Shown here piece after piece: positions 52,116 to 62,225 of a DNA stretch of 64,000 bases (position 1 is the stretch's first letter; every line of letters begins with the position of its first letter). Source of the DNA: Amia ocellicauda (Eukaryota; Chordata; Actinopteri; Amiiformes; Amiidae); the NCBI RefSeq assembly GCF_036373705.1, contig NC_089856.1, forward strand, positions 1,861,501 to 1,925,500, given 5' to 3'. The notes below the pieces were generated by a model. It saw nothing but the letters and a program-made list of their open reading frames with translations, had not been told where the DNA came from and did no database searches. The position numbers were made by a program, and so were the translations under genes.

Positions 52116-52881
52116 GATGGATTATTACATTTGTATGAATTAATTCATTAATTGTGCTATGACATATAAAACATTTAATTAAAACCACATTTACATTTTT
52201 ATTGTTGCACCATGTTGATACATCTCAAATTTACCATCATCGTAGTGCATTTGGGTATCATTACTTTACTGTATCAGGACACAGTGAGATTTTATTGAAT
52301 TTAATTAATTTAATATACATACAGTAGCTACTCATTAAAAATAAATGAGGGAAAATACAAACCAGCGTAATTTTATAGACTTCCAAAGCAATCTAAACTG
52401 TCTAAAGACAACAGACGAATGTGATGGTTTGGATGTTACAGATGTGCATAACGCCATCCACACCACTGCTGGTTCCGACAGGGATCAGCGGCCGTGTTCG
52501 TCCATTTCCGGACAGAACCAGAGCGATTCCTCTGCATGAAGATCTTTGATTACCCTGATTGTTGGAATCCACAACAGTCTTCGAGTCGTTAAGTCTCACT
52601 ATACCTTTTAATTGGTATCTTAAATGATTTATTTAGTGACCTTTATTGTTAAGTATGTGGTGTATACATTTCAAAGTCTGAGATCGATTAAAGAAAACAA
52701 AACTAGTCATATAAAATAACAGACAACACACAAGTCTCTAAAATTACTATATTATTTTGTTTATTAATTATCCTGTGTTGCCTTTAAGTTTAAGACTTTG
52801 GCACTGACTTTATTAACCTAATATAGGAGAGCATTTCATAAAATGTTTTGTATCACAATGAAACAATAAAATAACATGAAC
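52116..52881. other. Intergenic, nothing recognised
   Basis: AT-rich sequence between the SINE and the CA-type minisatellite, with no supported gene. Confidence 0.5.
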
Positions 52882-53049
52882 ACACAGAAACACACACACA
52901 CACACACAGGCATGCACACACACACTCATACAGAAACACACACACACACACACACACACAGACATGCACACACACATACACACACACAGACACACACACA
53001 CACAGGCATGCACACACACACTCATACAGAAACACACACACAGGCACAG

Positions 53050-53087
<38 letters not shown>

Positions 53088-53269
53088 ACACAGGCATGCA
53101 CACACACACTCACACACAGACACACACACGCACATGCTCACACAGAAACACACACACAGACACACACACACACACACATGCTCACACAGAAACACACACA
53201 CAGACACACACACAGGCATGCACACACACACTCATACAGAAACACACACACACACACACACTCACACAG

Positions 53270-53307
<38 letters not shown>

Positions 53308-53362
53308 AGAAACACACACACAGACACACACACACAGACATGCACACACACACTCATACAGA

Positions 53363-53395
<33 letters not shown>

Positions 53396-53450
53396 AGAAA
53401 CACACACACAGACACACACACACAGACATGCACACACACACTCATACAGA

Positions 53451-53483
<33 letters not shown>

Positions 53484-53592
53484 AGAAACACACACACAGA
53501 CACACACACACAGACATGCACACACACACTCATACAGAAACACACACACACACAGAAACACACAGAAACACAGGCACGCATGCACGCACACA
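52882..53592. repeat. Compound CA microsatellite/minisatellite with 88-bp higher-order unit
   Basis: About 700 bp of CA repeats is punctuated by GCATGCAC, CTCATACAG and CTCACACAGAAAC. At the right end the pattern repeats exactly every 88 bp (GACATGC at 53,337, 53,425 and 53,513). Open frames across it (His-Thr or Cys-Val) are repeat artefacts. Confidence 0.95.
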
Positions 53593-54531
53593 GATCTGAT
53601 CTGGCTTCCAAAACAGCATCTCGAAAGACAATGGCCTTGGTCAGGAAATGAGGCCTGCAAAAACAAGGGAAAATATGAACAGAACGAACACTTTGATGTG
53701 ATCATGTTTTGCAGGGACAGGGATTGTAAAGCATTAAGAGCTGTGGACACAAAGCACCAGCACAGGGTCTCTTTGAAACACCTGGAAACTGTTATTTATT
53801 TTACAGTTTAAATGTCAGTGTCAGTGTTCAAGGCAAATCAGCACAGTTGCATACTGAGACACACAATTCACAGGCAACACCTCGGTGTCTAATAAAGGCA
53901 CTGAGGACAGAATGAGGAGATTGCATCAAGATGTAGGATAGATAAAAGATCGGAAAAAAAACATTGCTTTTGACAATACACAAAACAAACAACCTGTGCC
54001 GAGCGCATAGGCCCTTACAAACACACTAACACTATAAAGTAGGGTTCTTCAGAATTACAGAGAATATAAAGCACATCGCAACATCGGTTATTTTTTTAAT
54101 ACAGAAAATGACAGTGTAGTGATCTAACAATAAACAACAAAATAATACAACTGAAAATCTAACATCAGACCATATAAGTGCAGTGTGTTCAGGAAACACA
54201 TCATCAGGTCTGATGGTATTAACTGCTGGTTAGTCAAGCGAGAAAGCAGCATGAGTAGACTGCTTTAATTGAGGGAAAGAGTGTGGGGGGAGAATAAGCA
54301 TTTAGCGATCACACAATTAAAGACATCTGAAGGAAAGTGTGGGCCTGTTACTTTTACCAGCTCCCTTTGGGAATACAACAGGGCTGAACCCAAAATATTA
54401 CACATTTAAAAAAATTAAAAGCAGGAAAATAGAGCTGTAGAGCTGTAGGCGATTTCCTTCGCTGTGTTGAGTCCTGTTGGTTCCACAACCACAATGGCAG
54501 CTCCTGCTTCTTCATACAGTGTGTGCAGTTA

Positions 54532-54608
54532 TTACAGCAGCACCAATTCAGCTATTAGGATCACAAGGAACACAGAAGACACTATGGCGTTTCTTCTAGG
54601 GGCCGAAG
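54532..54608 (-). CDS. Gene C C-terminal anchor exon
   Basis: The acceptor is TTCACAG. The exon encodes SAPRRNAIVSSVFLVILIAE then LVLL and TAA. The hydrophobic run reaches the C-terminus. Confidence 0.72.
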
Positions 54609-56907
54609 CTGTGAAGAAGAAGAAAGAAAAAGGAGAAATAAACAACAATACAATGTTAGAAAATAACATATGTTTGCTGGCTGTTGAAACTCAATATAGA
54701 TAGTCTACATGACTTAATAATAAGAATTATACTATGGAATTTGGGTATCTAATGTTCCAATTTAACTAAAGTATATGTGCATTTCATTTTGGATACATAC
54801 ATTGTATACACATGTATTTAGTTAATATCTCCAAACAAGGGGTTTAAAAAATCTTGCATTAACAAACATCATATCTATATGTTTACATATTTGTGTATCC
54901 CTGCATCAGTTGATACACATTGCCCTGAAGGAGCACAGCACTTAAAAAATAACAGCGTTACTGTATTCTCAGAGCATGCACAACCTCCAACGGGAATCGG
55001 ATGCTCCTGCTATGAGCCGCAGTCAGTCAACCCCACACCCTGGGCAGCTCAGTGCGCCACACCTGCAACACAGGAACTGCCACCGTACTGATGCAGCGTC
55101 AGTTCAAATAAAATAAACTCACACGGCAGCACTATGATGCTGAGGGGCTCAGACTTCATAACAGGGTTTGGCTGCGGCCCTCCTGGCCCGAGTCTCAGCT
55201 CTGACACACACGTGTACTGAACTCCGTCGTCGCTGCGGCTGAGGGTGATCAGCAGAGTTTCTGTTATATTCCTAGGGTCCTTCTCTGTGATGTCATTAAA
55301 GAGTTTCTCCTGAACAAGTGTCTCTCCTTTAAGCCACTTCAGGGTGAGGAATCTAGCAGGAGCCACATTGACAACATCGCAGTGGAGTTCAGTTTGATTC
55401 CATTCCTGTTTTTTTTTTCCTGGAATCGGTCTGATGGAGACGCTGTCCGGCAGCTCTGCAAAGACAGATGACGAGGAGTCAGTTTTCACCCTCCCTTGCC
55501 TTCAAGATATAAAATGCATCCAGCTGTGATAGACAAAGCATTCACACCCTGCAGCAGTTTCAGTTTTGTTTTTAATGGCACAAAAATGGCTTGGCAACCT
55601 GGGTAGGCTGAACGTTAATGATGGCATGTTATTTTCTCCATCCTCTTTAAATAGAAACAGTTAACCACTGGTTTACAAGGAACTGCAATTATTAAATTAT
55701 ACTTACTGTAGAGCGTGACATTGAGCTCTGTCTTACACTGCTTGGGCTCAGTTTGAAAGTTTGCGTACACTTCACAGCGATTATGAAAGGATACTTACTG
55801 TAGAGAGTGATGTCAAGCTTTTTCACACACTGCTTGGGCTCAGTCTGAAAGTTTGCGTAGCATTTGGGCTCTGCAGTCCAGTCAGTCAGACGGCTGACAC
55901 TCCAGAGGAGAGACTGGACATCTGTTTGCATGTCTATGGATCCAACCGATGTCTCCCAGCCCATTCCTCTGGTTGTCTGTCTTACAGTGCAGTTGGCCGA
56001 TACTGGATCTCCATATTTCACCACCACTGTGGGAGGGTCAATCACAATGGGACAGACCGGATCAGCACCTGAAAAATATATGTATATATTTGTTTCTTCC
56101 TTCAAACTATATTCTGTTATTAGTGGGTTGGGACCATGGCAGCAGGGGGTAATTACCAATTCCCCGCCCCACACACACAAACATACTTTGAGACCCTTTT
56201 TTTCTCTGAAACTGAATATGACTGTAAACACGTGAATAAAAAACAAGGTAGGTCTTAAACAGACGTTTTAAAGCAGTTTTGAACTGTTCTCGTGCTTCAT
56301 GGTCATTTGTTTTTACCGTTTGCCCTTAACTTTAGCTTTACAAATGCACCAATCAAGACAGTATTTTAGCAACATTTAAAGGTTTTTGTTAGCAACAGTT
56401 ATTGTGTATGGCAGTGTTACTATACGGGGGGATGTTAGATCTCTGAGGGAAAGAATTAGAAAGTAAAACATTTCTGAACCTTAAGTGTTATGTTTGTGTT
56501 TGTGTAATTTCAGAGTCTTCTCTTTTTACACCGACCTTTTGTTCCCCCTACTCTCTTGTATTATTTAGGACTAATTATTTATCATAAATCGCATCTCTGG
56601 AGTAAAGAGAAAGCACACTTCTAAGGCCTAAAATAATAAATAAAAAACTGAAAAATCTTCAAAGGAAATGGCAATCAACAGCCATCTTTTTTCCAATCAG
56701 CTTTCCATTGCTGATGTGTTTGCTTTGTTCCTCTCAAGGGCTACAAGACCTCGACCATTTTAGTCCATAAATCAGGGAGATTGTATTGCCAATGTTGTGC
56801 AAAAAGGAAAAGGAAAGAATAAACTGTCAGGCAGTTCACTTACCCATATCAGTGAAGATGAAGAACAAACCTAAAACTGAGCTCAGCAATCGGACACGCA
56901 GCCTCAT
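54532..56907 (-). CDS. ICAM-like gene C: two Ig domains, membrane anchor without tail, 247 aa
   Basis: This is predicted to be a surface adhesion molecule. Exons 56844-56907 (leader), 55799-56068 (Ig1), 55123-55455 (Ig2) and 54532-54608 (C-terminal anchor) join in frame to 744 nt, all phase 1. Ig1 has VSANCTVRQTTRGMGWETSV and WTAEPKCYANFQTEPKQC. Ig2 has LHCDVVNVAPARFLTLKWLK and VQYTCVSELRLGPGGP. The protein ends SSAPRRNAIVSSVFLVILIA then ELVLL and stop. It therefore has a hydrophobic end and no cytoplasmic residues, which suggests a GPI-anchor signal or a tail-less TM. Domain homology is ICAM-like. I do not assign an orthologue. Confidence 0.8.
55123..55455 (-). CDS. Gene C Ig2
   Basis: The exon encodes LPDSVSIRPIPGKKKQEWNQ, then TELHCDVVNVAPARFLTLKW and later QYTCVSELRLGPGGPQPNP. 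It has 333 nt in phase 1-1. The donor GTGAGT was chosen over an overlapping GT two bases earlier because only it keeps the frame to the last exon. Confidence 0.82.
55707..55770 (-). pseudogene. Duplicated 3' end of the Ig1 exon in gene C
   Basis: The segment encodes YANFQTEPKQCKTELNVTLY followed by a proper donor GTAAGT, a copy of the end of Ig1. It sits about 30 bp downstream of the real Ig1 exon. The 5' part of the exon and an acceptor are missing, so it is a partial tandem duplication inside the intron. Confidence 0.75.
55799..56068 (-). CDS. Gene C Ig1 (ICAM N-terminal-like)
   Basis: The exon encodes ADPVCPIVIDPPTVVVKYGD and later MGWETSVGSIDMQTDVQSLL, ending KQCVKKLDITLY. The WETS motif matches the LETS of mammalian ICAM-1 around its integrin-contact Glu. 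The acceptor is TTTCAG and the donor is GTAAGT. Confidence 0.85.
56844..56907 (-). CDS. Gene C exon 1, signal peptide
   Basis: The exon encodes MRLRVRLLSSVLGLFFIF then TDM, with donor GTAAGT. It is similar to the gene D leader. The upstream sequence TTTTCACGTAAAA is also shared. Confidence 0.75.
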
Positions 56908-56954
56908 CTTGTGTCTGCCAAAATGCCCCTGTTTTACGTGAAAAGTCAGCCCTG

Positions 56955-57060
56955 GTTGTTTCTGTGGTCACAGCAGCAGCACTGAGAAGCAGGAGCGATG
57001 AGGTGGGGATGGGCACAGCCACTGGACAGCAGCACGGACACTCCCTTCCTTCCTGTCTGG
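56955..57060 (-). promoter_or_regulatory. Shared 5' flank of genes C and D (copy at C)
   Basis: Homologous to 51,630-51,740 upstream of gene D, with the same order of CAGCAGCAGCACTGAGAAGC and CACTCCCTTCCTTCC. It probably holds the promoter or 5' UTR. Confidence 0.5.
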
Positions 57061-57630
57061 GCACGACGAGCACAGGGATATCTGTGCTCTGATCGTTGGC
57101 AGCCAGAAAAGTTCAGGGTCTGACCCTGCATCACTGTAAACAACATGGATGGGTGTGGGGGATGGGGCATGTTGCATATGTGACAGCTCTCTTGCTCCAG
57201 CTGCTGTGTTTGGAGTTTTCCCCTTTCAGGACGGTGGTGGGTGGACTTAGAGGCTCGTCAGATTGATAGCTTCCACTGGTGTGTCTCAGAAAGGGAATAA
57301 AAGTCTGCTGCCTTGAGCACACGGGAGGTCTCTCTCTCCACGAGCATGTTTTGATTTGTGTTGCGTTATACTTTTATATTTCAACATATGCCTATACATC
57401 CTGACAATACATCCACTCACTACACTACTGATTACTGATGATCACATCTCATTGATTATCTTTGTTTTGTTATGTTTTGTTATATTAAGTTCAGTTAAAT
57501 AAAACATTTGTTGTAAGTCCTTCCTCCCAAGTGTGGTATCCCTTATTGTCACGGGCTAAGAGCCAGCCGTGACACATGAAACAAAGTACTGTAATTTGTA
57601 ACCCCTCCCTGTAGTAATAGTCCACCCCAC

Positions 57631-57632
<2 letters not shown>

Positions 57633-57684
<52 letters not shown>

Positions 57685-57748
57685 ACACACACACGCACAC
57701 ACACACACAGAGACACACACACACACACATGCACACACACACACAGAG

Positions 57749-57780
<32 letters not shown>

Positions 57781-57920
57781 AGACACACACACACATGCAC
57801 ACACACACACAGAGACACACACACGCACACACACACATACACACACATGCACATACACACGCACACACACACACACACACACATACACACACATGTACAT
57901 GCACACACACACACACATGC
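57633..57920. repeat. Compound (CA)n repeat
   Basis: CA repeats are interrupted by GAGACACAC and CATGCACAC blocks between genes C and B, similar in style to the 52.9-kb array. Confidence 0.95.
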
Positions 57921-58008
57921 ATTCCCCAGCAGTGTCCTTCACTTCCAGTCAGAACATGGTTTCAAAGAAGCATGGAAACATGTTGAGTATAAAACGGCTT
58001 AGTACATA

Positions 58009-58014
58009 TTTATT
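58009..58014 (-). promoter_or_regulatory. Possible poly(A) signal of gene B
   Basis: AATAAA on the minus strand, about 430 bp after the gene B stop. The span between includes an AAT microsatellite and would be 3' UTR. Confidence 0.4.
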
Positions 58015-58353
58015 TCTCCACAATGATAACATTTGTATTTGTGTGAAGGAATGACTTGAGTTCCCTGTCCTGAATCAGTTATCTTCGTTCTCTAGACAGA
58101 GTTTGGGGGTGGTCCGCCAAAGTGGTCCAAGTTTACTGAAGCTCTGCTGCTGAAGTGCTCGGTGCTCCAACCACAGCTCCACCCGGGGTGACCAGCAGTG
58201 ATAGGGGCCACACACAGGCAGGTGCAGATCTGGAGCACCAGCACAATAACATGTACAGGGAAGTGTGTCCCTTGGACGCTTAAGGAAGAAAGCTGGAATG
58301 GACAGCAAGAGAACACGAGTAATTGTTCCTGATTATTGGTGGGGGAAGATATG

Positions 58354-58354
<1 letters not shown>

Positions 58355-58414
<60 letters not shown>
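58355..58414. repeat. (AAT)n microsatellite
   Basis: About 20 AAT units, just downstream of the gene B stop codon and probably in its 3' UTR. Confidence 0.95.
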
Positions 58415-58415
<1 letters not shown>

Positions 58416-58445
58416 AATTTGCCTTTTTCTTGGTCTGTAAGTGAG

Positions 58446-58609
58446 TCAAAGTGTCTTTGGTCCTCTTGATGTTGGAGTGTCTATCCCTCGGCCACTCCAG
58501 CACCAAAATGTCACTTTTTTCTTTCTAATCACCATGCAGATTATAATGATTAAAATGTTCATGAAGAACACAGGGGCCACAATGGCGATGTACACTTCAC
58601 GGCACTGTG
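58446..58609 (-). CDS. Gene B transmembrane and cytoplasmic exon
   Basis: The acceptor is TCTTCAG. The exon encodes CREVYIAIVAPVFFMNILII, IICMVIRKKK, and the tail VTFWCWSGRGIDTPTSRGPK then TL and TGA. It has one TM span and a 26-residue or so tail, with no ITAM or ITIM. Confidence 0.8.
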
Positions 58610-60638
58610 CTGAAGAGGAACAATGAAAAAACACACAACAGGATTGTGTTATATCACTTATAGTAGGTCATCGTAGGTCACTACATCAATGTGAGGCCGT
58701 CCCCCACTCTGATCCTCATCACGAATTAAAACTGGGATGGATCACATTGTCTGATTGGGGGCTGTGCCACCGCAATGTGGAGAAGACACACAGTGAGAAA
58801 AACAATATTTACAGGAAAGACAATTCCCACCAGGATGGCTTAACCTGAACATCAGGATAAGCTCAGGTTTCTAACAGACAGTTTATGATGTTAAGTAGGT
58901 GTGACTTAGCCTTGAAAGGCACGGGAGACACTGGGGTGGCCTATGGTGGTACTTTTCAGTGCCAGGTGGAGCTCCATTACCAATCCCAACTGGGAGTAAA
59001 GCGATTGTTAACCTGGAGAGCTTCACAGGCAAGCACCAACCCACAGGGGGCACTGCTGCACAGCAAGTCACCACACCTGAGCCCAGCTTCCAGACAGAGA
59101 ATTCCAACACCACTTGTCCTGTGTGCTACATTAGAGTAAATTACCTGTATACCTCAAGTATGTGGTGTAAAATAAAAGGGAACAATGCAGAAAAACATTA
59201 AATAAAATAAACTCACGGTGAATTGTGATGTTGAGGGGCTCTGACTGGTTTGGTTGTGGTCCATCTGGTCCCAGTCTCAGCTCTGCCTCACACGTGTACT
59301 GAACTCCATCATCAGTGCAGCTGGGTGTGATCAGGAGGGTAGGAGACACATTCACAGGTGTTCTAGTGGTGTCTTCAGAGATGTTTTCTGTGTGGATTAA
59401 TGCCCCCCCTCTATACCAGTTCACAGAGAGATACTGGACTGGGGCGATGCTCTGGACATCACACTGCAGCCGGTACGGTCTCCCTGCATCCATCACACTA
59501 GTGTTGGAGCTGACAGAGACCCTGTCTGGATATTCTGTGGAAACAGACAATATTAATCACCATGATGCTATATTCACGTTTACTTTTTAAACAATACAGA
59601 AGCCTATTTAAGAATTAATCTATAGTTAATTATCTCTTCTTTTTTTAAATAACATTTAAAAATATTGTAATTTTAAACCCATAATGGACAATTCAAACAC
59701 CATTACTGCTATCTGGATTGCACTGCTGTGAAAGAAGAAACTGACTCCAAACAGCAGCTGCAGCTTTAAGATAAACTGTCCTAAATGTGCCCTCATATAC
59801 AAAAAACACAGTAACTACTGTGGTTTCGACCGTTCGACACAGTTCCTATAACCAGTCATGGTAAACGTTCATGAAAATGTGTGTGAAATTGCAGCACTAT
59901 TGATGTGTGTATTTGCCAGGAGGTAAATAAAATTACAACCCATTCCTTGAGCATTTCCTTAAACAGCTACCTGTAACTAAAGGCACTCCTTCTAGAGCTA
60001 TCTTAAGGAACATGAGTTTTTTCACTTGACTTACTATAGAGAGTGACTTTAAGCTTTTTCTCGCACTGCTTGGGCTCAGTCTGAAAGTTTGCGTAGCATT
60101 TGGGCTCTGCGGTCCAGTCAGTCAGGCTGCTGACATTCCAGAGAAGAGACTGGGTACTATTTGGTTGCATGCCTGTGGATCCCACTGTTGCCTCCCAGCC
60201 CATTCCTCTGGTTGTCCGTGTTGCAGTGCAGTTGACCGATACTGGGTCTCCATATCTCACCACCACCATGGGAGGGTCAATTGCAATATGACAGTGTGGG
60301 AGAGCACCTGTGAAATATAAGAGGCTTTGTCTTTTTAATAACTCTAAACATCTTAGAAGGACACGAATCCATCCCAACACCACACACACACATCACATTA
60401 TAGCTGTGGGGATTCTCTTCCCTCCCAAACACTCGCTCACTGGATACAGTGGGGCAAGAGAAGGTAAACTGTGATTGCCTGGATTCTACATCATTATTGG
60501 TTCTGGGTCTCTGTCCACCCCCAGACAGGTCCGGGTGCAGGACATAGACATAAAGTGGAATATCTTACCACAGCCAGAGAGGAGAAGGACAAAGACACCC
60601 ACAAAGCAGAGAACATGACATATGAGTTTGCACTCCAT
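58446..60638 (-). CDS. ICAM-like gene B: two Ig domains, TM and basic tail, 274 aa
   Basis: This is predicted to be a type I surface adhesion receptor. Exons 60569-60638 (leader), 60035-60307 (Ig1), 59217-59534 (Ig2) and 58446-58609 (TM and tail) total 825 nt, all phase 1. Ig1 has ALPHCHIAIDPPMVVVRYGD and RGMGWEATVGSTG. Ig2 has RVSVSSNTSVMDAGRPYRLQ and VQYTCEAELRLGPDGPQ. The TM is VYIAIVAPVFFMNILIIIIC followed by MVIRKKKVTFWCW. A two-Ig plus TM layout resembles ICAM-2 and ICAM-4. The juxtamembrane RKKK could contact ERM proteins as in mammalian ICAMs (inference). A further upstream in-frame Met exists, but MECKLI matches the leader of copy A. Confidence 0.83.
59217..59534 (-). CDS. Gene B Ig2
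   Basis: 318 nt. It shares RPYRLQCDVQSIAPVQYLSV and NWYRGGALIHTE with gene D Ig2. The conserved Cys pair is in LQCDV and YTCEA. The acceptor is CCACAG and the donor is GTGAGT. Confidence 0.87.
60035..60307 (-). CDS. Gene B Ig1 (ICAM N-terminal-like)
   Basis: 273 nt. It is close to gene D Ig1: VSVNCTATRTTRGMGWEATV, PNSTQSLLWNVSSLTDWTAE and KQCEKKLKVTLY. The acceptor is TTCACAG and the donor is GTAAGT. Confidence 0.86.
60569..60638 (-). CDS. Gene B exon 1, signal peptide
   Basis: The exon encodes MECKLICHVLCFVGVFVLLL then SGCG across the junction, with donor GTAAGA. Length (70 nt), phase and the GCG end match copy A's leader. Confidence 0.78.
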
Positions 60639-62059
60639 TCTCCAAATATGACGTCCAAAACCGGTCAATGAAAATATCATCAAAATGTCAGACAGTGGGT
60701 ACAGGCAGTCTTCCCATCGGAGTGATTAATAATGGTAGTAGAATAGTAGTTGTAGTGGTTGTAGTAGGAGGATTGGTTGTAGTGGTTGTTGTAGTAGTCT
60801 TTCGGTTCCAAATGGTTTCTTGTTCAACTGTCAGTTGCAGAAGGGGAGTGTTAAACCAGATAAGAAGAGTCAGTCCCTTGTCAGCACCTCCCTTTTCCAG
60901 CTCAGAACTGAAAAATCCGCCATATTTCGCGGAGGGAAAGTCACGTGTGAGAGAGACTGCGGTGGTCCACAAAAGTAACGTTTTATTTAAGAGAAAATAA
61001 ACACACTTTAAAGTATGCTTCTTCATAATTACAGATAACATAAAGCACAATGCAAAATCTGTTAATCTAGAAATAAAGTAGAGCACAGTGAGCAAACTAC
61101 AGTGCAGTGATGTAAAAAGAAAAATTAGTTGATTGATTGCACGGGTTATTTTTGCTTATTTACGAGCTGGTTAGCCCAAGCGCAGCGCACCTGTTGCACT
61201 GGGTATTGGTTCCCTGACCGAGCAATCCTTGCACCTTTTCCCTTCCTCCCCACCTCTGTGAAAGAAAGCCAGTGGACTTTAAAAGGCTGCCTATGGAGCA
61301 GTAAGGACGGGTTCTCTTTGGCTCTTCCTTTCTGGAGAGACGCAGGGGCTGAAACCGCACCGCACCGCACCGGTCGTGAGGGTTTCTGACCCAGAGGAGC
61401 TGAGTGTGTTTTTGGAGTTTAAACTCTCATTAAGAATAGACGTGCTGATCTGTGGGCAGCTGCCGCTTTGAGGACCTGCCCTTTGGCCGGCGCTTCCTCC
61501 ACCTGTAGGACTTGTAAGATACCGTGACCCGTTTGATCGAGGCTGGTGGGTCGGCGCACTTGGGATCCTTCAGGAGATCAGCGACTGTCGGCCGGTGGAA
61601 ATTAACTCCCAGAGAAAGATGGAAAGGTAGCGGCTGTATCCCGGCCAAGGAAGGACCGAGGAGAATCCGCAGTGGACAATTGATCGGGGTGCTGGGGATT
61701 GAGAGCTGGAGTTAGGGTTATTGTATTTTACAGTAATATTTGAAATATTCTGTTTTGAAATTATGTGCAATGTTTTTGTAAAACTGATTCCTAAACCACT
61801 TGCTGCTATTGGTGTGTGTACCCGAGATTTGAGCCAAGCCTCTGCGGGGGAGAAGGAGGGTGTGAGGTCCCCCTCCTCACTAAAAAGAAACCGGGGGTGA
61901 CGTAGGTGACCCTGTGTATGTTAACTGTTGAAAAGCATGTTTATTTATGACTAAATAAGACTTCTACAATATATTTCAGGCATCTGTTTCAGATTTACCT
62001 GATTATGTCTTAAGACGAACTGGACTCTTGCATTTTGAGAGCAAGTAAGACCTCCGATG

Positions 62060-62225
62060 GGATTCTGGTCCTCCTGCTATGAGCCGCAGTCAGTCAACCC
62101 CACACACACTGGGATGGGACCCTGACAGCTCAGTGCGCCACACCTGCAACACACAGAAACTGCCACCGTACTGATGCAGCATCAGTTCAAATAAAACAAA
62201 CTCACATGGCAGCGCTGTGATGCTG
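62060..62225. repeat. Segment duplicated from the gene C Ig2-TM intron
   Basis: It aligns closely with 54,990-55,140. Shared blocks are CTGCTATGAGCCGCAGTCAG, CAGCTCAGTGCGCCACACCT, GCCACCGTACTGATGCAGC and the exon-edge sequence GGCAGC-x-CT-x-TGATGCTG. In copy A the homology stops about 15 bp into the Ig2 exon and Ig1 flank follows directly, marking a deletion of the exon. Confidence 0.8.

Noticed and set aside
52882-53592. Regular repeats that might suggest a CRISPR-like array
   Set aside because: The units are CA-based, the 88-bp period has no unique spacers, and the DNA is vertebrate.
52876-53811. Long His-Thr and Cys-Val open frames
   Set aside because: They are translations of CA/GT repeats in all frames, not genes.
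57491-57942. Cys-Val rich open frames on the minus strand
   Set aside because: They arise from the (CA)n array between genes C and B.
58075-58308. Open frames downstream of gene B that might be an alternative tail exon
   Set aside because: No clear acceptor and in-frame link. They lie between the stop codon and a probable poly(A) signal, so 3' UTR is simpler.
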